Below are positions 8,184 through 17,337 of a stretch of 64,000 nt of DNA, piece by piece. The notes below the pieces were generated by a model. That model made no database searches, had not been told where the DNA came from, and worked only from the letters and a program-made list of their open reading frames with translations. Each line of letters starts with the position of its first letter. Position 1 is the first letter of the stretch. The position numbers and the translations under genes were made by a program. The stretch is from Comamonadaceae bacterium UBA2334 (GTDB taxonomy: Bacteria > Pseudomonadota > Gammaproteobacteria > Burkholderiales > Burkholderiaceae_C). Location: assembly GCA_002344885.1 (NCBI GenBank), contig DDUQ01000091.1, positions 1 through 64,000 on the forward strand. Reading direction: 5' to 3'.

Positions 8184-10049
8184 ATGTTCAATTTTTCCAA
8201 GCTGCTGTGTGCCCGGTTGCTGGCGTTGTGCTTGCTGCTGGTGTCCGCGGGAGCTTTTGCTGCGTCACCCGCACCACTGCCCAGCAGCACGAGCAGCGGG
8301 CGCGTGGACCTGACCCCCTACGTGGCCCTGCTGGAAGACCCCGCAGGCAGCCTGACGGTCGACGAGGTGCGCAGCCGTTTTGCCGCTGGGGCCGTGACCC
8401 CGGCTGCCGCTAGCGGCGTCAATCTGGGGCTGTCCCGCTCAGCATGGTGGGTCGGTTTTTCCTTACCTGCCCAAACGACTGCACGGCAAACCGATCGGAT
8501 GCTGCTGGAGTTGGGCTTTCCGACCCTGGACCGAATTGACTACTACGCACCGGGCAGCCCAACGCCGGTGACCACGGGGGATCTGTTTCCGTTTGCCCAA
8601 CGCCCTGTGCTCCATCGAAACTTTGTGTTTGAACTGCAACCTGTTCAGGATGGTCCTTCACTGGTCTTGCTGCGGCTGGAATCAGCGGGCAGCTTGTCGG
8701 TACCTCTGACGTTGTGGGAACCCACTGCATTTGTTCAGAACACCTATGTCAGCTACGCTGGCTTCGCCACTTACTTCGGCGCTTTGCTGGCATTGCTGGC
8801 GTACAACGTGCTGCTGTGGACCAGCATTCGAGAGCGGGTGTATCTGGACTACGTGCTGTTTCTCTCCGAACTGGGCATCGGGCAAGCCGGGTTTACCGGC
8901 ATGGGGAATGCATTTGTGTGGTCAAGCTGGCCGTGGTTTGCCAATCTGGCTTACCCACTGGGATTTGCCGTGTGCGCCTACGGCGTGGCACAGTTCACGC
9001 GAAGCTTTCTGTATCCCAAGCGGGTATCCGCACGGCTGGATCTGGCATTGCAAGCCTCCAATGCGCTGGCCATGGCCACCATCGTTGCATTGCTTTGGTT
9101 TCCCTACGCACTCGGTGCAAAAATGATGACGTTCACCACTGTACTGGCAACCTCGCTGGCGGTGTGGACTGCCTTGTATTGCCTGATGCACAAAGTGCGT
9201 GCGGCCAGGATCTACTTGTTGGCATGGTCGGTTTTTCTGTTGTTTGGCATTGCATTTGCGTTGCGCAACCACGGAATTGTTCCAGCCAATTTTTTGACGC
9301 TGCGCGGACCTGAGTTTGGCTCGCTGCTGGGCATGTTGCTGCTGTCCTACGCACTGGCTGATCGGATCCAAACTGAAAGGCGGGACAAAGAAGCGGCACA
9401 AGCACAGGCACTTGAGGCCCGCCAGGCCAACATCGAGCAGTTACAGCGTTCGGAACAGGAACTGGAAGCCCGCGTGGCTGCACGCACGGCCGAACTGGCT
9501 GCCGCCAATGCGCGGTTGCTGGAAAGCGAACAACAGCAACGCGAACTGGCCCAGCACGACATGCTCACCGGCCTGGCCAACCGAGCCCTGTTTTGAGACC
9601 GCTTGCAACTCACCCTGGCAGCTTCCAAGCGCGACCGGACCCGGTTTGCGTTGCTGTACATGGATTTGGACAAGTTCAAGCCGGTCAACGACACCCACGG
9701 CCATGCAGTGGGCGACTTGCTGCTGAAGGAAGTGGCACAGCGCATGACGCGCCGGGTTCGCGAGTCCGACACCGTGGCCCGCATCGGGGGCGACGAGTTC
9801 GTCGTCATCTTGCGCACCATTGACAGCGATCAGGGGGTGATGCAGGTTTCTCAGAGCATTCTGGATGCCCTGAATCAGCCGTTCTACATCAGTGGACTTT
9901 CACTCCACATCTCATGCAGCATTGGCGCAGCCATTTACCCCGATCATGGCGAAGACGAGCTGTCGCTGTCGCGCGTGGCCGACGGTGCCATGTACCAGGC
10001 CAAACACAACGGCAGAGACCGCGTGTGTTTGGCACCGACCGGCAGCTGA
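8184..10049 (+). pseudogene. 7TM-DISM diguanylate cyclase split by an in-frame TGA
   Basis: One frame runs from ATG 8184 to the stop at 10047-10049 (about 620 codons), broken only by TGA at 9594-9596. The first part (470 aa) has a signal peptide ending near AGAFA, a periplasmic DISMED2-like domain (~30-170), seven membrane helices (~180-385), a coiled linker and the first motif of GGDEF, ending NRALF. The reading resumes in the same frame with DRLQLTLAASKRDR and a full RIGGDEFVVIL site, including RESD as an RxxD inhibitory site. The stop falls inside the GGDEF domain, where relatives usually read LF-x-DRL; CGA to TGA (Arg to stop) is the simplest explanation. No frameshift is needed. A product restarting at TTG 9603 would lack the first strand of the domain. 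Probably inactive unless read through. Confidence 0.85.
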
Positions 10050-10125
10050 CCCAGCAGCCAAAGCACCGTGCCACTTCAGCCTTCAGCAGGCCGGCACTCT
10101 GCTGATGGCCAGGGCAAAGCGGTTT

Positions 10126-11319
10126 TCAGCCTGATGTACGGCCCCAGCGACTGACCCACAGCGCCACCCCGCCTGCCACGACACCCCAGAACGCCGAGCC
10201 CACCCCACCGATGACCACACCGCTGAGCGTTACGAGGAAGGTGATGAGCGCAGGTTCGCGGTGGCGCTCGTCGGCCAGCGCGCTGTGAAGGCCACTGCCA
10301 ATGCTGCCCAGCAGCGCCAGCCCGGCAATGGCCACCACCAACTCTTTGGGGAAAGCCGTCAACAGACCGGTGACGACCGCGCCAAACAGCCCGATCAGCA
10401 CGTAAATGCCCCCGCACACCACGGCGGCGGTGTAGCGGCGGGACTTGTCTTCGTGCGCCTCGGAGCCCATGCAGATGGCTGCGGTGATGGCGCTGAAGTT
10501 CAGCGCAAACGCGCCGAACGGTGCCAGCACCAGTGTGGCCAGCCCGGTCAGAGAGATGAGCTTGGACACCGGCAGGTCGTACCCCGTGGCGCGCATCACC
10601 GCCACGCCGGGCAGATTTTGCGAGGCCATGGTCACCACAAACAGCGGCAGTGCCAGGCTGATGGCCGCACTGAGTGTGAACACCGGCGCGGTGAAGTCGG
10701 GCACCGCCAGCTGGAACGTCACCGCGCCCCAGGCCATGTCGCCACGCAACGCCACAAACGCGACCGCAGCAGCCAGCGTGGCGGGCACGGCGTAGCGCGG
10801 GGCCAGACGCTTGCCCGCCAGGTAAGTGGCGAGCATCAGCAGCACCAGGGGCAGCGCTGTTTGGGCGGCAGCAAAGGCCTGCAAGCCGAAACGGGCCAGC
10901 ACCCCTGCCAGCAGGGCCGAGGCAATGGCCATGGGAATGCGGTTCATCAGCCGCTCGAACAGGCCGGTGACGCCTGCCAGCGTGATGAGTGCAGCGCAGA
11001 CCATGAACGCACCCACGGCCTCGGCCATGGAGAACCCCGCGCCACTGGCCGTTGCCGCCACACCCGCCGATGCCAGTACCGCCGCACCGGGCGTGCTCCA
11101 CGCCACCATGACGGGCTGGCGCAGCCACAGCGAAGGCAATGCCGAGCACAACCCCATGCCCAGCCCCAGCGCCCACATCCACGACGTGATTTGCGCCGGG
11201 GTGGCCCCGAAAGCCTGCGCCGCCTGGAACACGATGGCCACCGAACTGGTGAACCCGACCAACACCGCCACAAACCCGGCGGTGGCCGCCGACACACTCA
11301 GGTCACGCCAGAATTTCAT
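10126..11319 (-). CDS. benE: BenE-family benzoate/H+ symporter
   Basis: A 397-residue inner-membrane protein with 11-12 hydrophobic helices. The start region (FWRDLSVSAATAGFVAVLVG), AWSTPGAAVL, the IPMAIASALLAGVL segment and the C-terminal serine/glycine-rich helices follow the BenE pattern. The family imports benzoate with protons; substrate here is inferred from family only, and no benzoate-degradation genes are visible nearby. The ATG at 11319 is preferred over the TTG immediately before it. Repeat copy A lies five bases upstream of this ATG, where a ribosome binding site would be expected, and no good Shine-Dalgarno is present. Confidence 0.85.
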   Translation of the reverse strand: MKFWRDLSVSAATAGFVAVLVGFTSSVAIVFQAAQAFGATPAQITSWMWALGLGMGLCSALPSLWLRQPVMVAWSTPGAAVLASAGVAATASGAGFSMAEAVGAFMVCAALITLAGVTGLFERLMNRIPMAIASALLAGVLARFGLQAFAAAQTALPLVLLMLATYLAGKRLAPRYAVPATLAAAVAFVALRGDMAWGAVTFQLAVPDFTAPVFTLSAAISLALPLFVVTMASQNLPGVAVMRATGYDLPVSKLISLTGLATLVLAPFGAFALNFSAITAAICMGSEAHEDKSRRYTAAVVCGGIYVLIGLFGAVVTGLLTAFPKELVVAIAGLALLGSIGSGLHSALADERHREPALITFLVTLSGVVIGGVGSAFWGVVAGGVALWVSRWGRTSG

Positions 11320-11324
11320 CAAAG

Positions 11325-11370
11325 ATAGCTACAAATTCAAGCTAAAAAAGCGCTGGATGGGAATAGTTCT
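11325..11370 (+). repeat. Dispersed ~44-bp palindromic repeat, copy A
   Basis: This fills the gap between the kup stop and the benE start. It aligns without gaps to copy B at 38521: both begin ATAGCTACAA, share TCAA, carry AAAAGCG near position 22-28, and continue TGGA. The outer right arm (GCTAT in copy B) is decayed here. Read on the minus strand, the end TAGCTAT lies five bases before the benE ATG, almost the same distance as copy B from yaeQ. Confidence 0.6.
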
Positions 11371-13245
11371 TTAAATTTCCACCTTGGAACCCAGTTCCAC
11401 CACCGCATTGCTGGGGATGTTGAGAAAGTCCGCTGCACCACTGGCGTTGCGGTGCATCTGGGCAAAGATTTTTTCGCGCCAGAACGCCATGCCACCACCC
11501 AGCGTGGGAATGACCGTGTCGCGCGACAGGAAGTAGCTGGTGGTCATGCCGTCCAGCTCCACGCCATGAGGCTTCAGCAACGCGAGAGCTTTGGGCACAT
11601 TCGGGTCATTCTTGAACCCATAATGGATGATGACCTGCCAGCAATCGTTCCCCAGGTCTTCCACCTCCAGCCGCTCGGCCATCGGTACCCAGGGCACCTC
11701 GTGGTGTCGCACCGACACGAACAGGTTCTGTGCATGCAGCACTTTGTTGTGCTTCAGGTTATGCAGCAGCGCGTTGGGCACTGTACCGGTCTCGGCCGTC
11801 AGGAACACTGCGGCTCCCTCTACCCGAGCCGGAGGGGCCACAAAAATGGCATCGAGAAAACTGGGCAGGTCCAGTGAGTCTTCACGCAGCTTGTCGCTGA
11901 GCAGATTTCTGCCCTCTTTCCACGTCAGCATGAGCATGAACACCGTACCACCAATGACCAGCGGGAACCAGCCACCATCGAACAGCTTCATCATGTTAGA
12001 TGCCCAGAATGCCAGATCCACCACGAAGAAAAAGCCCGTTGCCCCCAAGCACAACCACAGCGGATACTTCCAACCGTAGCGGATGACAAAGAATGTCAAC
12101 ACGGTGGTGATGAGCATGTCCGTGCACACCGCAATGCCGTAGGCAGCCGCCAGGTTGCTGCTGGACTTGAACATGACCACCGCCAGCACGATGGCGACAA
12201 ACAGACCCCAGTTGACAAAGGGAATGTAGATCTGGCCGGTGTCCTTCACACTGGTGTGCAGCAGTTGCAAACGCGGCAGGTAGCCCAGTTGCACCACCTG
12301 CTTGGTGACGCTGAAGGCACCTGAAATGAGCGCCTGCGAGGCAATCACGGTGGCCATGGTCGCCAGACCCACCATCGGTATCAGCAACCAGTCGGGGGTC
12401 ATCAGGAAGAATGGGTTCTTTACCGCATCGGGGTTTTGCAACAGAAACGCGCCCTGTCCGAAATAATTGAGCGTCAGGCATGGCATGACGATGGTGAACC
12501 AGGCCACCCGGATGGGCTTCTTGCCGAAGTGACCCATGTCGGCATAAAGGGCCTCACCGCCTGTCACACATAGGACCACCGCTCCCAAAATAATGAATGT
12601 GGTACCGGGCTGAGTCCACATGAACATCAGCGCGTGATGCGGGCTGATGGCCCACAAAATGGCGGGGTTGTCAACGATGTGCGACACCCCCAGCACCGCG
12701 ATGCTGACAAACCACACCAGTGTGATGGGCCCGAAAAATTTGCCAATGCCGGCCGTGCCCCGCTTCTGGACGAAAAACAGCACAAACAGGATGACCAGGG
12801 TGATGGGGATGACCCCCTTCTTGAAGGTGGGCGAAATGACCTCCAGCCCCTCCACCGCCGACAACACCGAAATGGCTGGCGTGATGACACCATCGCCGTA
12901 GAACAGGCAGGTGCCAAAAATGCCCACCAGCAGCAACACCTTGCGCAGCCGGGGTTTGTCTTTAACGGACTGGGATGCCAGCGCCAGCATGGCCACCAAC
13001 CCGCCTTCTCCGTGGTTGTCGGCCCGCAACACCAGCGTCACGTACTTCAGCGAAACGATGACGGTCAGCGTCCAGAACACGATGGACAACACGCCGTAAA
13101 TGTTGTCCGGCGTGAAGGGCACATGGCCCGAGCCAAAAATTTCCTTGATGGCATACAGCACGCTGGTGCCGATGTCGCCATAGACCACGCCAATGGCGCC
13201 TAGAGTCAAGGTGGCCAGAGATGATTTGGAAGCGGACAAGTGCAT
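11371..13245 (-). CDS. kup: Low-affinity potassium/proton symporter Kup
   Basis: A 624-residue potassium uptake protein of the KUP/HAK/KT family. Near the N-terminus it has the family hallmark [14 protein letters not shown], followed by about twelve membrane helices (to ~residue 435) and a cytoplasmic C-terminal tail of ~190 residues. [27 protein letters not shown] and [14 protein letters not shown] are diagnostic. I start at ATG 13245 (MHLSASKSS), which gives the usual length; 39 upstream codons in frame look non-coding. It brings in K+ driven by the proton gradient and needs no partner subunits. It lies between gshA and benE on the same strand, with 146 bp to gshA. Confidence 0.93.
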   Translation of the reverse strand: MHLSASKSSLATLTLGAIGVVYGDIGTSVLYAIKEIFGSGHVPFTPDNIYGVLSIVFWTLTVIVSLKYVTLVLRADNHGEGGLVAMLALASQSVKDKPRLRKVLLLVGIFGTCLFYGDGVITPAISVLSAVEGLEVISPTFKKGVIPITLVILFVLFFVQKRGTAGIGKFFGPITLVWFVSIAVLGVSHIVDNPAILWAISPHHALMFMWTQPGTTFIILGAVVLCVTGGEALYADMGHFGKKPIRVAWFTIVMPCLTLNYFGQGAFLLQNPDAVKNPFFLMTPDWLLIPMVGLATMATVIASQALISGAFSVTKQVVQLGYLPRLQLLHTSVKDTGQIYIPFVNWGLFVAIVLAVVMFKSSSNLAAAYGIAVCTDMLITTVLTFFVIRYGWKYPLWLCLGATGFFFVVDLAFWASNMMKLFDGGWFPLVIGGTVFMLMLTWKEGRNLLSDKLREDSLDLPSFLDAIFVAPPARVEGAAVFLTAETGTVPNALLHNLKHNKVLHAQNLFVSVRHHEVPWVPMAERLEVEDLGNDCWQVIIHYGFKNDPNVPKALALLKPHGVELDGMTTSYFLSRDTVIPTLGGGMAFWREKIFAQMHRNASGAADFLNIPSNAVVELGSKVEI

Positions 13246-13391
13246 CACCCGACCGGGAAAGGCCGGGATTTCAGAGCTTGGGAGCCGCGATTGTGCGCCT
13301 GCCAGCTGCTGGCGTTCTACAGAAATCTGGCGGCTACCCGGTGGCTTGTTGCTCTGCAGCAACTGAGGCCAGGCAGTGCATCGCCTGTCAA

Positions 13392-14666
13392 TCAGTCGTA
13401 CGTCTCAGCATCAGGATCGGTGGCTTCCAGCTCGTAACTGGCGGCCAGCATGCCCAAGCGGGCAATCACGCCGTACATGTAGAAGCGGTTGGGGCTGCTG
13501 GCCCCGGGCCGAACACCGGGCTGGGGCAGTTGACCACCCTGCTCGAACGCCAGTGGCACAAAGCTGGCACCGGGGCCCACCAGGCCCTGGTGGTCCGCCC
13601 GGTCGGGGTGCACCCGGTAAAAGCCCCCCACCACATAGCGGTCCATCATGTAGACCACGGGCTCGGCCACCGCCTCGTCCACACGTTCGTTGGTCAGCAC
13701 GCCTTCCTGCACCAGAAACGGGCCCTTCAACGCGCCAGCGCTGGCCGTGGCGATCGCGGCGGGCACGTCCTTGGCATCGCGCACCACCCACGGGCCTGAA
13801 CCGGCCAGGCCATCGTCACGCCGGATGACGGCAAACGCTTTTTCGTTGATGCCGTATTCCTTGTACTTGCGGCGGGTTTTGGTCAGCACCGTGTCGACGT
13901 GGGTTTGCAAGGCTGCCACGTCATCGTTCGTGGTCAGGTCCAGCTCGCCACACCCCACGCTGGCCGGGTGAATCAGCCAATGGTCCATGCCCAGCATCTT
14001 GGCAAACCGCTTGGCCAGCTCTTCATATAGGCGGAAGTGCGTGCTGTGGCGACGCGTCGGCCACCCCGCCTGCAAAGGCGGTAACAGGTACTGCTCGTGC
14101 AGGTCTTCGAGGATGCCGGGGACACCTGCAGTCAAGTCGTTGTTCAGCAGGATGGTGCAGGGGTCGAAATGCTTCAGCCCCAGCCGGCGCTTGCCGCGTT
14201 GTAGCGGCTCCAGCGTCAGTGTTTCGCCACCTGGCAACGTCAGCTGCTCAGGCTCCTTCATGTCGGGTTTCAGCGAACCCAGGCGCACGTTCAGGCCTGC
14301 CAGGTTGAAAATTTGCGACAAGCGGGCCAGGTTGCTCACGTACGAACTGTTGTGGGTCTGGTCAGACGGCACCAGCAACAGGTTTTTGGCTTCAGGGCAG
14401 ATTTTCTCGATGGCGGCCATGGCCGCCTGCACCGCCAGCGGCAGCATCTCGGGCGAGAGATGGTTCCACCCCCCGGGGAACAGGCTGGTGCTCACCGGTG
14501 TCAGCTTGAATCCGGCGTTGCGCACATCCACCGCGCTGTAGAACGGGGGCGTGTGCTCCATCCATTCCAGCCTGAACCAGCGTTCAATGACCGGCATGGA
14601 CTCCAGGATTCGCTGCTCCAGTTCGTTGATGGGGCCAGTGAGCGCGGTGACAAGATGGGGGACCAT
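13392..14666 (-). CDS. gshA: Glutamate-cysteine ligase (ferrooxidans type)
   Basis: Catalyses the first and rate-limiting step of glutathione synthesis, ATP-dependent formation of gamma-glutamylcysteine. The sequence belongs to the GshA branch first defined in Acidithiobacillus ferrooxidans and common in betaproteobacteria, not to the E. coli type. Features are [33 protein letters not shown] and [17 protein letters not shown]. The ATG at 14666 gives 424 residues; 17 further codons upstream are open but start within a less conserved stretch. Feedback by glutathione is a property of the enzyme class and cannot be verified here. It is flanked by transporter genes (kup downstream, Na/Pi symporter upstream). 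Confidence 0.92.
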   Translation of the reverse strand: MVPHLVTALTGPINELEQRILESMPVIERWFRLEWMEHTPPFYSAVDVRNAGFKLTPVSTSLFPGGWNHLSPEMLPLAVQAAMAAIEKICPEAKNLLLVPSDQTHNSSYVSNLARLSQIFNLAGLNVRLGSLKPDMKEPEQLTLPGGETLTLEPLQRGKRRLGLKHFDPCTILLNNDLTAGVPGILEDLHEQYLLPPLQAGWPTRRHSTHFRLYEELAKRFAKMLGMDHWLIHPASVGCGELDLTTNDDVAALQTHVDTVLTKTRRKYKEYGINEKAFAVIRRDDGLAGSGPWVVRDAKDVPAAIATASAGALKGPFLVQEGVLTNERVDEAVAEPVVYMMDRYVVGGFYRVHPDRADHQGLVGPGASFVPLAFEQGGQLPQPGVRPGASSPNRFYMYGVIARLGMLAASYELEATDPDAETYD

Positions 14667-14726
14667 GGGCTTACCAAGTTGGTTGATTTCAGGCAGCAGG
14701 CGCAAGGCACAGGCCACCCGGTCAGT

Positions 14727-16370
14727 TTAAACGGCTGCGTGTGACAAATCGTCGCACCGCCAGGACCAGCGACTGGCCTTGGTGGCGTGCACAGCAGCAT
14801 CTCGCAGTGCAGCGGCCCGGTGCAAATGGGTGTCGAGGGCATTCAGGGGCAACACCCCCGAAGCGGCCTCGGCCAACCACTGCGCCTTCAGTGCGTTGTG
14901 CGCCACGGTGAGCGCATCGTGCGCCTGCTCGACCTCCACCAGCTCCAACGCACCACTCGGGTCCACAGGCACCTGTTGGCGCAGCGGGTCGCTGGCATCC
15001 AGCACCGCGTCCAAGGCCTGCACAAATGCCGTCCACAACACCTGGCTGCGTTCGGAAGGTGGGGACGTTTCGCCAGAACCCAAGGCCGCATGCGCTGCCA
15101 GCGCCAGATCGGCACTGGTCTGGTGATAACCGCGCACCCGCAACTGGCGCGCCAGCGCCTCGCTGGTGGCGGCCGACATCGTCTCACGGCTGAGCGACTG
15201 CACAAATTGCGCGATGGCCCCATCCAGCGTCACGAACACCGCATGCCCCTGACGCATCTCGTCGTCGGTTGCCCCATGGGCCACGCGACGCAGCAGTTCA
15301 TCTGCCAGGTGTCCCAGGCGGTGCAATTCATGCCCCAGTGCCTCGGTGGCCAGCGCCGGCACCCTGGCCAGCGTGTGGTCGATGTAGCGAGGCACACCCG
15401 CGTCTGCATCGCCCCCTCGAAACAGAGTCTGCAGCCACGCACTGAGCCGCCCTGCCAGCGGCCACATCAACGCCACCCCCAGCACATTGAAACAGGTGTG
15501 AAACAGCGCCAACTGGGTGGCTGGGTCGGGCGGCAAGTCCAGCCAGGCACCAACCGCGCGAGTCGCGCCCAACAGCCAGGGCAACAAGACCAGGGCCACC
15601 ATGGCGGCGATGACGTTGAACATCACATGCGCCATCGCGGCCCGACGGGCGTTGGCTGTGGCACCGATGGTCGCCAGCAATGCGGTGGTGGTGGTGCCGA
15701 TGTTGGCCCCGATGGCCACCGCAGCCGCCCCCTCTGGCGTCAGCAAACCACCCTGTGCTGCGGTCAGCACCACGGTCATGGCCGCGCTGGACGACTGCAT
15801 CAGCACCGTCATCAGCACCCCCACCAGCATTTGCATCAGCACCCAGGCCACACCCGAGCCAGACGGCAGTTCCACCTGCGAGGCGAGCCCACCGAACGAC
15901 TGCTGCAGCAGCGCAATGCCCATGAACAGCAAGCCAAAACCCGCCAGCGCTGTGCCCACAGCACCCCGGCGCTTGCCCGCCCCGCTCAAGTGCAGGGCCA
16001 CGCCCAATCCCACCAGTGGCATGGCCAATGCCTCGACCTTGAACTTCAGGCCCACCAGCGCAACGATCCAGCCCGTCATGGTGGTGCCCACGTTGGCGCC
16101 GAACAGCACCCACAGCGCACCGCCCAGAGACAGCAAACCCGCGTTCACAAACCCAATGGTGGCCACGGTGACTGCGCTCGACGATTGCACCACGGCCGTC
16201 ACCAGCACCCCCGAGCCCAGCCCGTGCCATCTGGTGCGCGTGGCTGCTCTCAGGATGCGCTCCAGCGCAGGCCCGGCCGCCAGGCGCAGGCCATCGGTCA
16301 TCATGGTCATGCCCAGCAGGAACAGCCCTACACCTCCGGCCAAATTGGCCAACATGGCAGACCACGTCAT
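14727..16370 (-). CDS. Na+/phosphate symporter family protein with PhoU-like tail
   Basis: A 547-residue NptA/YjbB-type protein. The ATG at 16370 has GGGAGG seven bases upstream, which fixes the start. Two inverted membrane repeats carry the family signature QSSSA (AVVQSSSAVTVATIGF and LMQSSSAAMTVVL) and the paired GANVGTT / GANIGTT motifs. About nine hydrophobic segments fill residues ~1-320. The C-terminal ~210 residues are soluble and alpha-helical with a PhoU-like pattern, usual for this subgroup. It should move inorganic phosphate with sodium; direction and substrate are family inferences. It ends 60 bp before gshA on the same strand. Confidence 0.88.
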   Translation of the reverse strand: MTWSAMLANLAGGVGLFLLGMTMMTDGLRLAAGPALERILRAATRTRWHGLGSGVLVTAVVQSSSAVTVATIGFVNAGLLSLGGALWVLFGANVGTTMTGWIVALVGLKFKVEALAMPLVGLGVALHLSGAGKRRGAVGTALAGFGLLFMGIALLQQSFGGLASQVELPSGSGVAWVLMQMLVGVLMTVLMQSSSAAMTVVLTAAQGGLLTPEGAAAVAIGANIGTTTTALLATIGATANARRAAMAHVMFNVIAAMVALVLLPWLLGATRAVGAWLDLPPDPATQLALFHTCFNVLGVALMWPLAGRLSAWLQTLFRGGDADAGVPRYIDHTLARVPALATEALGHELHRLGHLADELLRRVAHGATDDEMRQGHAVFVTLDGAIAQFVQSLSRETMSAATSEALARQLRVRGYHQTSADLALAAHAALGSGETSPPSERSQVLWTAFVQALDAVLDASDPLRQQVPVDPSGALELVEVEQAHDALTVAHNALKAQWLAEAASGVLPLNALDTHLHRAAALRDAAVHATKASRWSWRCDDLSHAAV

Positions 16371-16410
16371 GGCACGCCTCCCACGTAACCTCTGGGCTCT
16401 ATCTGCATGG

Positions 16411-17337
16411 TCAGGCCACTCCCTCCGGACCGTTGACCACCAGCACATCGCCCCCGAACTCGTTCAGCACGTGTTTGCACACACTGCCCAGCAACCAGTC
16501 TTCAGCCGCCTGTTGCCCGTGTTTGCCCAGCGCAATCAGGTCGCACTGTTGCGCCAATGCCTGGGCCACGATGACGTGGCTCGCATCGCCCTGCAACACC
16601 TTGACGGTGAAATCCCCGCCCCGCAAGCCCTGGTCGCGCACGAACTGGGCCATGAGCAATTCGGCCTCTTCCATGGCCTTGGCACGGTAGTGGGCCACCA
16701 CCTCTTCACCCACACCGGCCACGAACATTTTTTGCTCGAACGGCACGTTCCATGCGTGCAACACCACCACATGGGCATCAGGCATGTACCGCCTGACGGC
16801 CTGCAAGGTCAGCGCTGACCACGGAGAAAAATCCACCGGCAACAACACCCGCTGGTAGGCCAACCGGGACTGACCGCGCACCACCAGCATGGGCCGGTGG
16901 CTGCGCTGCAACAGGCGCAAGGCGGTGGTGCCCAGCACTTGGTGCACCAGGTCACCCTCTCCCCGGGCCCCCAACACCACCAGAGAAGGCTGGGTCGCCA
17001 CGAAGGTGGCCTTCAACCCACCAATCAGGGTACCGCTGCGGACCATGGGCACCATTTCCGGCGCAGGATGGCAGGCCGCGGACGCCGCCTGCCAGTGTTG
17101 CAGCAGGCTGCGGTGCGCGTTGGCCATCAGCAGGGGTTCGACATCGGCTTCCATGCCCAGCCAGTGCCGCAGCAAGGCCATGCCCTCTGCAGGCAGCAGG
17201 TGAAGCAGGCCCACAGGCAGGCCCAGTCGCTGTGCCAGTTGGGCTGCACGCTCCACAGCCCGCTCTGACGCAGGCGACAGATCGGTGCAGGCCAGGATGC
17301 CCCCCGGGGCCAGGGTGATGTCGCTTGAATCGGTCAT
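16411..17337 (-). CDS. Tandem universal stress protein (two UspA domains)
   Basis: A 308-residue cytoplasmic protein made of two Usp domains (~10-155 and ~160-305). Each keeps the nucleotide-binding pattern G-x2-G-x9-G-S/T: GARGEGDLVHQVLGTT in the first half and GKHGQQAAEDWLLGSV in the second, so both sites look able to bind ATP. The ATG overlaps the stop of the Kef antiporter gene by four bases (ATGA), which implies translational coupling and equimolar production. Usp proteins fused or coupled to antiporters are thought to tune transport under stress; here that is inference from position only. Confidence 0.85.
   Translation of the reverse strand: MTDSSDITLAPGGILACTDLSPASERAVERAAQLAQRLGLPVGLLHLLPAEGMALLRHWLGMEADVEPLLMANAHRSLLQHWQAASAACHPAPEMVPMVRSGTLIGGLKATFVATQPSLVVLGARGEGDLVHQVLGTTALRLLQRSHRPMLVVRGQSRLAYQRVLLPVDFSPWSALTLQAVRRYMPDAHVVVLHAWNVPFEQKMFVAGVGEEVVAHYRAKAMEEAELLMAQFVRDQGLRGGDFTVKVLQGDASHVIVAQALAQQCDLIALGKHGQQAAEDWLLGSVCKHVLNEFGGDVLVVNGPEGVA

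Noticed and set aside
9594..9596. TGA as a selenocysteine codon in the split cyclase
   Set aside because: The position is not a redox site in the family, no selenocysteine-insertion hairpin was evident just downstream, and a one-base nonsense change explains it better.
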